Below, piece by piece: positions 7,950-16,699 of a DNA stretch of 31,935 nt. A program made the translations under genes and the position numbers. The stretch lies in NCBI GenBank assembly GCA_023230925.1, contig JALNWK010000034.1, positions 1 through 31,935 on the forward strand, written 5' to 3'. Below the pieces are notes generated by a model. That model did not search any database, was not told where the DNA came from, and saw only the letters and a program-made list of their open reading frames with translations. Position 1 is the stretch's first letter. The number at the start of each line of letters is the position of its first letter. Source of the stretch: Limnochordia bacterium. Lineage in GTDB: Bacteria > Bacillota > Limnochordia > DUMW01.

Positions 7950-9119
7950 ATGAAAAGCAACTCCGTCAGTAACTGCTTTGTTTCACCGATCACCAACTGT
8001 TGGGGCGAAAAAGAACAGATCGAGATTAATACCGAATGCAGACTCGTGTTCCGGGGAAGCAAGGGGGCTGCATTTAACCATCATCCGCAGATTACAGCTG
8101 CATTTGGTCGTTTGTACGCGACTTGGTCATGCGGGGACTTGGATGAGGACGATGTAGGACAGCGGATGGTCATGTCAGTCTCCGAGGATGGTGGAGTAAC
8201 GTGGACTACTCCTTGTACTATCGTTGAGCGTGCAAACGCTGAGTACGCGCCAGCAGTCATAACAAATGGCGGGATCCGGGTATTTCAGGATCAGCTGATA
8301 GCTTACTATGGTTACTATGAGTTTACCAGGGCAGGTCTTGCTGACGGACGCCGGCAGCAGAAGGGTGCGGGGGAGGCACCGGTGGATCAATGGTGGCATC
8401 AGAACACGTATTGCGGTGCAATGGTCTCCGATGATTCGGGTGTTACGTGGAAGGATCAAGGGATTGTGGTTGATCGATTTGTTCCCAATTGGGGTCCACA
8501 TTTAACTAGTACCGGTCGACTGATTATGCCCGGCAATCTATGGTTTCCCTATACGGACGATCCCGTTGGTACGAACCCATGGTACGTGACCGGATTACCT
8601 AGGTTACCTGACTGGTACGTCGATGATCCCGAGGGCTTCCATAGGGGTTGCCGGTATCGGGGTGATGCCCGTGAATACTGTGAAGGGTCGTTCTTCGAAA
8701 CAGATGATGGCGTACTTCATATGATGCTCCGGACCAACCAAAACCGTTTAGCAGTCTCAACAAGCCATGATCACGGACAGACGTGGTCTGAGCCTTGCAT
8801 GACATCCTTTGTTGACGATAACAGCAAGCACATGTTTGGCCGGCTCCCTGATGGACGTTTCTACGGACTCAGCACACCGAAACCAAATTCAGGTCGTACC
8901 CCTCTTGTTATGGCCTTAAGTGAAGATGGTGTTGTGTTTGACCGTCACTTTCTTTTAGGAAGTGAACCTTGCGGCGTTCCTCGGATGGAGGGTTTGCATA
9001 AGGGCGGGCGTTACGGCTATCCCCACTTGATCATGGTGGAAGGGATAGGGTTTGTCATCTACTCCGTCTTTAAGGAGGACATCGTGGTTTGCCGATTCCC
9101 CTTGAATGCACTGAAATAG
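7950..9119 (+). CDS. Sialidase-fold (BNR repeat) exo-glycosidase-like protein
   Basis: This 389-residue protein has the six-bladed sialidase fold. Asp-box motifs (SxDxGxTW) appear as SEDGGVTW, SDDSGVTW and SHDHGQTW, with a degenerate SEDGVVFD near the end. The N-terminal region reads FNHHPQITAAFGRLYATWS where classical sialidases carry the FRIP arginine motif, so the substrate-binding arginine of GH33 is not at its usual place. The function may be a different exo-glycosidase or lyase. No signal peptide is seen, implying cytoplasmic action on imported sugar. GGGGGGA about eight bases upstream supports the ATG. It follows the DapA/NanA-type gene by 18 nt, a pairing common in glycan-use loci. 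Automated pipelines would call it exo-alpha-sialidase; I would keep that tentative. Confidence 0.82.
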   Translation: MKSNSVSNCFVSPITNCWGEKEQIEINTECRLVFRGSKGAAFNHHPQITAAFGRLYATWSCGDLDEDDVGQRMVMSVSEDGGVTWTTPCTIVERANAEYAPAVITNGGIRVFQDQLIAYYGYYEFTRAGLADGRRQQKGAGEAPVDQWWHQNTYCGAMVSDDSGVTWKDQGIVVDRFVPNWGPHLTSTGRLIMPGNLWFPYTDDPVGTNPWYVTGLPRLPDWYVDDPEGFHRGCRYRGDAREYCEGSFFETDDGVLHMMLRTNQNRLAVSTSHDHGQTWSEPCMTSFVDDNSKHMFGRLPDGRFYGLSTPKPNSGRTPLVMALSEDGVVFDRHFLLGSEPCGVPRMEGLHKGGRYGYPHLIMVEGIGFVIYSVFKEDIVVCRFPLNALK

Positions 9120-9191
9120 CCATAGGAGTGGGCTTGTGAGAGAGTACGATCAAATAAACAGTCTGTAGGTACCTTACATCCGTTCTTAGCA

Positions 9192-9219
9192 TTGACCAGC
9201 GAAGTGTATTAGCTACATT
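9192..9219 (+). promoter_or_regulatory. Possible promoter of the first binding-protein gene
   Basis: TTGACC (9192-9197) and TACATT (9214-9219) are separated by 16 bases. The implied start is about 110 nt before the binding-protein gene. The boxes are moderate matches and no operator is evident. Confidence 0.4.
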
Positions 9220-9336
9220 CTGTTCTGCCTGGGCTTTTGCGGAAATACGTCTTCACTAGAGGGGGTGGATTAGGCTGGCGTTCATATTATCCCATACATA
9301 TCCAAATATATGATTTAAGAGAGGAGATGAAACATA

Positions 9337-10611
9337 ATGAAATTTCATTGGAGAGTAATTATTGTAGCCCTGTTCATTCCACTTATGCTGTCCTCGTTAG
9401 CTATTGGTGAAAAGGTGCATCTCACCTTTATGACCTTTGGACCAGATAGTCTGATCGCTGGATTCCAGCAAGTAATAGAAGGTTTTGAAGAGGAAAATCC
9501 AGGAGTGAGTATTGAACTCCAACCAGCCACAGGACCTACTGATCTGCGAGACAAGGCCTTGGTTGCCTTTGCCGGCGGAGTAGGCCCAGACCTAATTGGC
9601 GGAGATGATGCGGTCGCATATGCTTTGATGGCTGCCGATGGTCTGCTTGAGTTAAGTGACTTGATTGAAAGTGATCCGCATATTGGCCAAATCGAGGATT
9701 CGTTGCTGCCGGGTCTTTGGGAAATGGCCACATATGGTGGCAAACGATTTACAATTCCGATGGGGGTAGCACTGGAAGATTGGTATATCAATGTTGATCA
9801 TTTCAATACATCGGGTCTTGCTCTTCCCACTGAGGACTGGAACTGGGATCAGTTTCTCCATGTGGCCAAACGCTTGACGATGTACGATGGGAGCGAGATT
9901 GTCCGGGCAGGCTATGTCCTAGAGGTCCACGCATTACATGAGATACTACCGTGGATCATCCAAGCTGGCGGGCTTCCCTTCGACGACTGGTCTAATCCCA
10001 CCGAATCATTATTTAGTACTCCGCAGGTAAGGGAAGCCTTACGGTTCTTGTATGATTTGAGGTGGGAGCATGCGGTTGTACCTAGGCCAGGCGAGCTTCC
10101 CGGTGGAAGTGTGAACATATTCATGCAGGATAAGGTGTCTATGCTGACCCATTGGCCTGCCCGGGTTGGGCAGTTTGCACGGGCCGAATTGCCATTTAAG
10201 TGGAAGGTCCAGCAAGCTCCACAGAATAAGGAACGCGCTGTCATTGGAGCAATAGATGGCTTGAAGATTGGTTCACAAACGAAACACCCCGACATTGCGT
10301 GGGAGTTTCTAAAATACCTTGTGCGACCAGACGTGCAGCGAATTCTGGCCCCCAATTTCCAGATACCAGCTGTGCAAGAGGTGGCGATGTCCGATGACTG
10401 GCTTGAAAGTCCTGTCCCGGGTGTAAATAAAATTGCCTTTCTCAAAGATGCCCAGTTCCTGTATAATCGGGCTCAGAACCCGGCTGTTGCTTCTGATGTG
10501 GATCGGGTCTTCTTAGAAGAATGGAACATGGCCTTTGATGGAGGAAAGTATCCCATTGAGCACATGGTTCAAAGTGTAGATGAGCGTCTTAACGCCATCT
10601 TGACCAAGTAA
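9337..10611 (+). CDS. Sugar ABC transporter substrate-binding protein
   Basis: This is a 424-residue extracellular solute-binding protein, family 1 (maltose-binding fold). A signal peptide covers about residues 1-24 (VIIVALFIPLMLSSLAIGE). There is no lipobox cysteine, so anchoring is by other means. Family features include VIEGFEEENPGVSIELQPA, the FAGGVGPDLIGGDD hinge-proximal region, PTEDWNWDQFLHVAKRLT and the C-terminal AWEFLKYLVRPDVQ motif. AGGAG lies nine bases before the ATG. No permease or ATPase genes adjoin it: the next gene is the LacI regulator, after a 670-nt gap. It must therefore work with permeases encoded elsewhere or be an orphan receptor. The ligand is likely an oligosaccharide, judging by the neighbours. 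Confidence 0.92.
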   Translation: MKFHWRVIIVALFIPLMLSSLAIGEKVHLTFMTFGPDSLIAGFQQVIEGFEEENPGVSIELQPATGPTDLRDKALVAFAGGVGPDLIGGDDAVAYALMAADGLLELSDLIESDPHIGQIEDSLLPGLWEMATYGGKRFTIPMGVALEDWYINVDHFNTSGLALPTEDWNWDQFLHVAKRLTMYDGSEIVRAGYVLEVHALHEILPWIIQAGGLPFDDWSNPTESLFSTPQVREALRFLYDLRWEHAVVPRPGELPGGSVNIFMQDKVSMLTHWPARVGQFARAELPFKWKVQQAPQNKERAVIGAIDGLKIGSQTKHPDIAWEFLKYLVRPDVQRILAPNFQIPAVQEVAMSDDWLESPVPGVNKIAFLKDAQFLYNRAQNPAVASDVDRVFLEEWNMAFDGGKYPIEHMVQSVDERLNAILTK

Positions 10612-10634
10612 TCAAAACCTAGTCCAATGAATAA

Positions 10635-10672
10635 GGGTAAAGGCGGGGAGGCTCTTTTTCCTGCCTCTACCC
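10635..10672 (+). terminator. Hairpin after the binding-protein gene
   Basis: GGGTAAAGGCGGG pairs with CCTGCCTCTACCC over 13 positions with one mismatch and one G-T wobble. The T-run lies in the loop, not after the stem. It starts 24 nt past the stop codon, so it is likely a transcript-end or mRNA-stabilising hairpin. Confidence 0.55.
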
Positions 10673-11010
10673 TCAATGGAATTTGTATTGTTGTAGTGAA
10701 TGTCCTTGCTCATAACCCGATATTTTCAACCAGCCGTCAGATCCCAGTGTGTGTCATCTGATCAACGCTAGAAGGTCCTGATGATCTGTGATGATCGACC
10801 AGAGCTTCCTTTGTACAGTTTTCGCCCTAAGCAGGGCATGTTCTAGGTCAGACTTGGTGAACAGCAGGGAATCGGGAAACCAAAGACTGTGTTAGGGAGC
10901 GTGGCTTATCATAGTTTAAGGAGATAGAGACAGGAAAGGGCGAGAGATTTTTAAGGCCTACCAAGACCGAGGGCACAAAGGCATCGGCACAGTGGCTTTT
11001 GGGAAGGCTG

Positions 11011-11079
11011 CAGGTTTGAGAGTAACCTAGGAAGCTAACTAACGGGAGAAAAGGTTAGTCGCAGGTGCTATCAAACCTG
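11011..11079 (+). ncRNA. Nested three-helix structure, candidate RNA element
   Basis: Outer arms CAGGTTTGA (11011-11019) and TCAAACCTG (11071-11079) pair perfectly. Inside them ACCT (11025-11028) pairs with AGGT (11063-11066), and ACTAAC (11038-11043) pairs with GTTAGT (11054-11059) around a 10-nt purine-rich loop. The three helices are nested and separated by internal loops. It lies about 130 nt before the LacI promoter. It matches no riboswitch class I recognise. Confidence 0.35.
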
Positions 11080-11205
11080 ATTGCTGGTTTCATCGACAGG
11101 TACTTCGTGGTGCGGCAAGGAAGTCTAGGACATCTGGACTAATACTCAACGACGCTGATTTGCACACAAATTCATGAGTCCCTAGTCCCCCCATGCTTGC
11201 GTTAC

Positions 11206-11234
11206 TTGACGTTTGTAGCCCACTCCTTTAGAAT
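11206..11234 (+). promoter_or_regulatory. LacI-family gene promoter
   Basis: TTGACG (11206-11211), 17 bases, then TAGAAT (11229-11234) form a good sigma-A promoter. The implied start near 11241 gives a leader of about 40 nt with TGGAGG before the ATG. I see no CG-centred LacI-type palindrome in it. Confidence 0.65.
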
Positions 11235-11279
11235 AAGGTATAAGTGCTTAACCTTAGTATCACATGGAGGATTATTACA

Positions 11280-12326
11280 ATGACCGTATCTTTGAAAGAT
11301 GTTGCAGAGGAAGCCGGAGTATCGGTTTGTACTGTTTCGCGGGTAATCAATAACACATATAGGCACAGGGTAAGCGATGCCACCCGGAAACGGGTATTGT
11401 CTGTAATTGAGGAGCTAAACTACGAGCCCAATGTTAGTGCAAGGGCCCTTGCTAGAAAACAGACGTTCCTGATCGGTCTGTTGGTTTCAAAGTTAGCGGC
11501 TTCCTTTATGGCTGAGATTGTCCAAGGAATACAAGATGAAGCGGACAAATCTGACTACAGCCTGTTGTTCTATAGTACAGGCGATGATGTTACCAAGGAA
11601 AAGGCGTGTTTTGAAGCCCTGCGGCGGAAGCGGGCTGATGGTATCATCTACATGGCAGGTGCCTCATCCTTTTGCGGAAGCCATGAGGGAACAAAATACC
11701 TAAATGAACTAACCGGACGCGGCATCAAAATGGTGCAACTATGCTCTAACCATCCTCAACTTAGCTCTCCCTATGTCTTAGTAGATAATGAGGCCGGTGG
11801 ATATATGGCAACGAAACATCTTCTTGATCTTGGCCATACCCGTATTGCCCATTTCCATGAACATACCACAAGGGAAGGTCAGGAACGATACCACGGATAT
11901 AAGCTGGCTTTGGACGTGGCTGGGGTACCCTGCATTCCAGAACTGGTTGAGCGATGTAGTTTTGACTGGAGAAGCGGCTACGGTGCGATGGAAAGGTTAC
12001 TGAATGGCGCCAATCCTCCTACGGCGGTCTTTGCCTGTGATGATATGTCCGCGTGGGGGGCAACCCAAGCGGCAATTGATCGGGGAGTGCGGGTGCCAGA
12101 AGATGTGGCTATAGTTGGCTATGATGATCTGGCTATTGCAGAATTTATGCCTACGGGTCTTACGACTATTCATCAACCCAAGGGAGATCTAGGTGCAGCT
12201 GCAGTTAAACTTCTTTTGAAGCAGATTGACGGACAGCAGTCCTCCAATATTGTGCTCCAACCGGAATTGGTGGTTCGTCAGTCCTGTGGTGCGTATAGTG
12301 GACCCCGGTTTAGCGCCTTAGCGTAA
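11280..12326 (+). CDS. LacI family transcriptional regulator
   Basis: This is a 348-residue repressor. The N-terminal LacI HTH reads TVSLKDVAEEAGVSVCTVSR followed by VINNTYRHRVSDATRKRVLS; the hinge helix is around NVSARALARK (about 51-60). The periplasmic-binding-protein-like effector domain follows, with DYSLLFYSTGDD, the domain-crossing strand VLVDNEAGGYMATKHLLDLGH, VFACDDMSAWGATQAAIDRG and VPEDVAIVGYDD. The ATG at 11280 is chosen because TGGAGG lies nine bases upstream and the HTH begins directly after; an ATG 36 nt earlier would add a non-family tail. It probably controls some of the surrounding sugar genes in response to an imported sugar, but I could not find a convincing operator. Confidence 0.95.
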   Translation: MTVSLKDVAEEAGVSVCTVSRVINNTYRHRVSDATRKRVLSVIEELNYEPNVSARALARKQTFLIGLLVSKLAASFMAEIVQGIQDEADKSDYSLLFYSTGDDVTKEKACFEALRRKRADGIIYMAGASSFCGSHEGTKYLNELTGRGIKMVQLCSNHPQLSSPYVLVDNEAGGYMATKHLLDLGHTRIAHFHEHTTREGQERYHGYKLALDVAGVPCIPELVERCSFDWRSGYGAMERLLNGANPPTAVFACDDMSAWGATQAAIDRGVRVPEDVAIVGYDDLAIAEFMPTGLTTIHQPKGDLGAAAVKLLLKQIDGQQSSNIVLQPELVVRQSCGAYSGPRFSALA

Positions 12327-12430
12327 TAGACAAACAGCATTTGGATGCAATAACGTAATAGCCTAGGTTTTGCAGAGGTATTTCCTGCCGACTTAAGTGA
12401 CTCTTGCCTTTTTGTAATTCTTTGCCCTTT

Positions 12431-12606
12431 AGAGGAAGGAGTTTCAGATCAGATGACGAAATGTATTTATAAAGGTTAGGTTAAGCGGATATACCAACAA
12501 GGGAAGATAAGCTAGTCAACACATCTCTGAAGGCTATTACAGTAAGGTATAACCGCCTAATCATGAGGGGACTTTTGGAAGCATAGAATGGGATAGGGGT
12601 GTTAGG
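12431..12606 (+). repeat. Dispersed repeat family 2, copy B, with 84-nt inverted-repeat core
   Basis: This is homologous to 6526-6703. The core at 12479-12562 has arms GGTTAAGCGGATATACC and GGTATAACCGCCTAATC with the same 84-nt span as copy A. One position pair switches from C-G in copy A to G-C here; another goes from T-G to T-A; a third from mismatch to G-C. The right end of the repeat runs into the ribosome binding region of the oxidoreductase gene. Confidence 0.65.
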
Positions 12607-12608
12607 TG

Positions 12609-13637
12609 ATGGCGAAGTTGAAGGTAGGGGTAATTGGCTGTGGTGCGATTGCGGAAGCGGTACATATTCCTGGTTACCGGCGCATCAGTGATAAGGTGGA
12701 GATCGCGGCGATCGCAGATATTGATAAACAGATCCTAAATGATGTTGGGGATCGGTACGGAATCAGCGATCGCTACCTCGATTGGCATGATTTGATCCGA
12801 AGAGAAGATATAGATGCTGTAAGTGTTTGTACCCCCAACTACCTCCATGCAGAGCAGACTATTGCTGCGTTGGGTGCGGGAAAACACGTCATGTGTGAAA
12901 AGCCCATGGCTACCAGCGTTCAAGAGGCACAGGCCATGTTACAGGCAAGGGATGCTGCGGGCAAGAAACTCTTTGTTGGTTTCACCCACCGGTATATGCA
13001 CCATAACATTAGGGCCAAACAGATCATCGATGAAGGCGTGATTGGCTCTCCATATATCATGAGAATCAGGTTTTCCCATGATGGACCCTACAAAAGCTGG
13101 TCTGCAAAGACCGATTGGTTCTTCGATCGAGAGAGAGCAAAGGGCGGAGCTTTACTGGATATGGGGATCCATGCCATTGATCTAATGCGGTGGTTCTTTG
13201 GCGAGGCCACAGCGGTCAAAGCTAGTTGTGGTACCTATGTTAAGGAGATAGATGTGGAGGATACTGCGATCCTGATTATTGAGTTCGGCTCGGGGAAGAT
13301 CGGCTACATCGAAGTCGGGTGGAGTACAAAACCGGGAGCCATTGGTTTTGAACTGTATGGCACCGAGGGTACGTTGATCAATGACTATTCCACGCCCCTG
13401 CGTCTGTACCTGCCAGAAGACAAATCGCGTATCTTCAATGTTGATGACTTTAACGAAGGATGGGTTGAGATCAAAGACTGTATTGGTGGCGGTTGGGATA
13501 CGGAGATCGAGCAGTTTGTAGACAGCATCCGGAATGATATCCCAATTACTACTGGAGGAGAGGCAGGCCTTGCAGCAGTACGAATTGCAGAAGCTGCCTA
13601 TCAGTCTGCCGCAACCGGTAACCGGATTGACCTATAG
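12609..13637 (+). CDS. Gfo/Idh/MocA family oxidoreductase
   Basis: This is a 342-residue NAD(P)-dependent sugar or inositol dehydrogenase-like protein. The Rossmann motif GVIGCGAIAE (7-16) opens the protein; the EKP motif of the family is at 97-99 (MCEKPMA); the C-terminal domain carries GGALLDMGIHAIDLMRW with D184 and H188 as probable catalytic residues. The ATG at 12609 directly follows an in-frame GTG; AGGGG about ten bases upstream suits either, and ATG is preferred. No signal peptide, so cytoplasmic. It stands 280 nt after the LacI gene, with repeat family 2 copy B immediately upstream. In this locus it probably oxidises or reduces the released sugar, perhaps together with the isomerase/epimerase at 22127. 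The substrate is unknown. Confidence 0.93.
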   Translation: MAKLKVGVIGCGAIAEAVHIPGYRRISDKVEIAAIADIDKQILNDVGDRYGISDRYLDWHDLIRREDIDAVSVCTPNYLHAEQTIAALGAGKHVMCEKPMATSVQEAQAMLQARDAAGKKLFVGFTHRYMHHNIRAKQIIDEGVIGSPYIMRIRFSHDGPYKSWSAKTDWFFDRERAKGGALLDMGIHAIDLMRWFFGEATAVKASCGTYVKEIDVEDTAILIIEFGSGKIGYIEVGWSTKPGAIGFELYGTEGTLINDYSTPLRLYLPEDKSRIFNVDDFNEGWVEIKDCIGGGWDTEIEQFVDSIRNDIPITTGGEAGLAAVRIAEAAYQSAATGNRIDL

Positions 13638-14767
13638 CTGCAGGATTGCCATGGGATAAGCCAATAGGGGGTTACGGCGGTACTCATCGGATTCTTTGGC
13701 TCCAGGTACCAATACCTTCCATGGGATCTTTCGAAAAAACAGACAGTATTAATGGTATAGAGAAATGCCTTTTGTGAGACGCTCTGTTTTCTGTACCTTG
13801 AAAACTTCATAGGCGGATTGGTCTTGGGGTCAATTCCTCCAGGACCCGAAGTCGATGGGCATACTAGTCCACAAATTCCCGGTTGACAGGTCGAAGTAAT
13901 ATTTACTATGTTCATAATGTTGATTAGATTACGAAAAATGAACATGTTTGTTGCTAATATCCTCTGTAGACTTGGGATTTATGTCGGAATTCCAGACTTT
14001 GACGACTAGTGAGGTCTTGGATGCTTTAAGGTCTGTGCTGTGGCCCGATAAAGGAGCTTTGTCGGTTCTTACGGTCCCTAGGGGTAACCAACTGTATCGA
14101 AGTTGGGGTTTATCTCTGTGGCCCTACGTCCGGGTGGGGTGTATCGGGCCACTAGTCCACTTGCGTTGTGGCTAGTCAGACTACGGCCACTAGAAAAAAG
14201 TTTATGATCAATCGTTGTGAGAGGATCATTGTATTGAGAAAGTTGCTGGAGCCGGAACAAGATAGGTTATCGCAGTTGAGTACAATGTGCTCCAAACACT
14301 GATCACGGTTGATTGTCTCTGAAAAAGGAATACCGCACGGCTTTGGTGAGCTTCCCTTAGGGCATGATGCGAACCTGGATTTAAACGCTCCCTATACTTA
14401 AGCTACCGCGCATAGCCCCATGGTGCTACTTAGCACGTCGGTGTGAAACCCAACTCTCTCATGAACCACCGAAGTATCCACGACCAAGCTGGGTCCATAG
14501 TAGTGCTTCACAGGGTACCTTGGAGTTACCGGAGGAGACTTTCTATAAGTGCAGGGGGTGATCTATGCTGGATTTGAGTATGCAACCGGTATTAAGCTTT
14601 CGCTTTAGGTGCTGCGGACTGAATAGAATCAGAGCTTTGTGCACATCGGTTTTGTGAAAGAAGAGGTGTAGCGCCCCGTATATCCCTAACAGTTAGATAT
14701 GGCAGGGGAGTTGTTACTAGATAGGGACCCGAAAAAGGGGTCTTGTAATGGCGAAGGAGGAGTCTAG
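13638..14767. other. 1.1-kb spacer without a recognisable gene
   Basis: No open frame here is convincing on either strand. Small structures are present: a hairpin at 14151-14176 (ACTAG, one bulge, CCAC pairing with GTGGCTAGT) beside a repeated GGCCACTAG word, and GACCC/GGGTC with an A-rich loop at 14726-14742, just before the ribosome binding site of the next gene. The promoter for the secreted-protein operon must be here, but I could not place it. Confidence 0.45.
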
Positions 14768-16558
14768 TTGCTTACCAGAACGAGAATTCCGTTAATGTTT
14801 CTTGCATTTTTCACCCTAACGATTATGGTCTTACCCCAAGTAATCAAGGCTAGTGCTGTACCTAGTGTGGTCTACTATGCCTCGTCAATGAGGGAACTAA
14901 GGTCCATGGATGTACCTACGGATAAGACGATTGTATTGCTTGCGGGGTATTACTATCCTGACGATGGAGGAGCTGGCCTTTTTTACTGGGATAGTGCGTC
15001 CCGGGAAGGGGACAATGGAGGGACGATTATTACTCCCGGGGCTAATCCAAGCTATGGTAGGTGGAAGAGGTTACTTACCGATGACCGGGTGAACGTGAAG
15101 TGGTTTGGGGCAAAGGGAACACAGACCGATGATACGTTAGCGATCCAAGCCGCCATTGATAGTCTACCGCCCCGGGGTGGTACGGTCTATTTCCCCGGTG
15201 GTGATTACCGCATTTCCCAAACGATTGTCATTGGGGATGGAGACGGTGGGACGGCTTTCTCTACGAGAAATGGCATCAAACTAGTCGGTGAAGGCGCCGG
15301 GTTTGCTGTATATGATCCCTACCGGGTACCAACAATGATTACTGCGTTCAAACCGATGCCCGCGGTCATTGATGTGCGAGGCCGCATTTGCGATGTGCAT
15401 ATTGAAGACATCTTTATTAGTGGTGCGCTCCAAGCTGATGTGGGGATTAAGCTACAAGCGATCAGTGGCACTGTCCTGAAGAACCTCAAGGTTGCGCAGT
15501 TTAAGGAGATTGGCCTCTTGATTACAGGGGGTGCCGCACCAACTGGCAATTACAACATCTTCAATCAGTTTGATAACCTCTCTGTTGCTTCAACTCAGGA
15601 TGGGCACATTGGACTGTACATGGATGGTGACTACGGTGTGCAAAATGATACCTGGTTAAGCTCCTTTAGGACCTGCCGGTTTGATACCGCCAGTGCGAAG
15701 AATGCCATTGGTGCCTGGTTCAAATTCGTAGATTCTATCTCCTTTTACCGGTGCCATTTTGCCTGCTACGATCCGAGCTGCATTGGTATTATCTTTGATG
15801 CCTTAGATAATCATAACTTTCCCTCCGGTATGGCCTTTTATGACTGCTCTATCTACAGTATTGAGGTGTATGAGAACTTCAACCACAAGATCAGAAAGCA
15901 GTACTTCTACGGCTACGGTACCTATGACAATGAGAAGATTCCCACTCATCCAAAGCTAATTGGTATCACCGATGACGGAGGCGTGTTTAATCTAGAACTA
16001 CCCAGCACTACGCAAGTAGTAGAGGCACCGGTGGAGGTAGCTGCCAAGGAGGAGCCAGCAATCCCGGCAGCCGACAATGATGGTTGGGTGCAAATATATC
16101 AAGAAGACGTTATTGAACTTGGGCCCTATGATCGGCTCTCGCGGTTTGAGGACCTTGGTGCGCGGGATTTTAAGCTAGAGTGTGAGGTCAGTATAGAAGA
16201 AGGGGCCATGTTCACCTTCATGTTTCGGGCTGCGAATAATCAAGCCGACGGGTATGGGTTGATCCTACAAGGCAAGAAAGACTGGTGTGGCTTCTACCGA
16301 ATGGATGGCGGTTGGGGCCTACGCGAATGGCTCAAGCCAGTGCACGAGGACGGCATGCCTCCAGGCCAGTGGCTCAAACTGACCATGGAGGTTGTGGGCA
16401 GAGAATTGCGGGCAGAGGTCGAGGGAATTACGGAACTCTACTATGAGGTATTAGAGGATACTTCTGATGACTATCAGGCGATGTTTCTGCGAAATGTCTT
16501 GGGCAGCATCAAGATCAGAAACCTGCGGATCAGCGTACCTGATGGATCAGCAAATTAA
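14768..16558 (+). CDS. Secreted pectate-lyase-fold protein with C-terminal sugar-binding-like domain
   Basis: This is a 596-residue exported protein. A signal peptide covers residues 1 to about 31 (LMFLAFFTLTIMVLPQVIKA). A pectate lyase superfamily (right-handed beta-helix) domain is marked by KWFGAKGTQTDDTLAIQAAI (about 111-130) and GGTVYFPGGDYRIS (about 137-150). After a short linker rich in E, P, A and V, a separate domain of about 160 residues starts near 437 and contains GAMFTFMFRA, KKDWCGFYRMDGGWGLREWL and FLRNVLG. It looks like a beta-sandwich, but I cannot name its family. The TTG start is set by AAGGAGGAG six bases upstream. The next gene encodes a free-standing copy of the C-terminal domain. 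Likely role: binding or cleavage of a plant cell-wall polysaccharide outside the cell. Confidence 0.85.
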   Translation: MLTRTRIPLMFLAFFTLTIMVLPQVIKASAVPSVVYYASSMRELRSMDVPTDKTIVLLAGYYYPDDGGAGLFYWDSASREGDNGGTIITPGANPSYGRWKRLLTDDRVNVKWFGAKGTQTDDTLAIQAAIDSLPPRGGTVYFPGGDYRISQTIVIGDGDGGTAFSTRNGIKLVGEGAGFAVYDPYRVPTMITAFKPMPAVIDVRGRICDVHIEDIFISGALQADVGIKLQAISGTVLKNLKVAQFKEIGLLITGGAAPTGNYNIFNQFDNLSVASTQDGHIGLYMDGDYGVQNDTWLSSFRTCRFDTASAKNAIGAWFKFVDSISFYRCHFACYDPSCIGIIFDALDNHNFPSGMAFYDCSIYSIEVYENFNHKIRKQYFYGYGTYDNEKIPTHPKLIGITDDGGVFNLELPSTTQVVEAPVEVAAKEEPAIPAADNDGWVQIYQEDVIELGPYDRLSRFEDLGARDFKLECEVSIEEGAMFTFMFRAANNQADGYGLILQGKKDWCGFYRMDGGWGLREWLKPVHEDGMPPGQWLKLTMEVVGRELRAEVEGITELYYEVLEDTSDDYQAMFLRNVLGSIKIRNLRISVPDGSAN

Positions 16559-16699
16559 CCGAGCGCTAGCAAGCTTACAGTACCGGGGGTGATCTTTGGG
16601 CTATTACTATCCTTACCTGGTTTAGAATGCTAGGTGATTTTGATCAGCGGTGTTTAATGATGTGTTCTTGCAGTAGATACAACGAAGGAGGATTAACAG

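Larger units (their letters stand above)
10612..11279. other. Spacer between binding protein and LacI genes
   Basis: This 668-base stretch has no convincing gene. It contains a hairpin shortly after the binding-protein stop (10635-10672), a nested three-helix inverted-repeat structure (11011-11079) and the LacI promoter (11206-11234). The middle may contain an old gene remnant, but I could not identify one. Confidence 0.5.
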
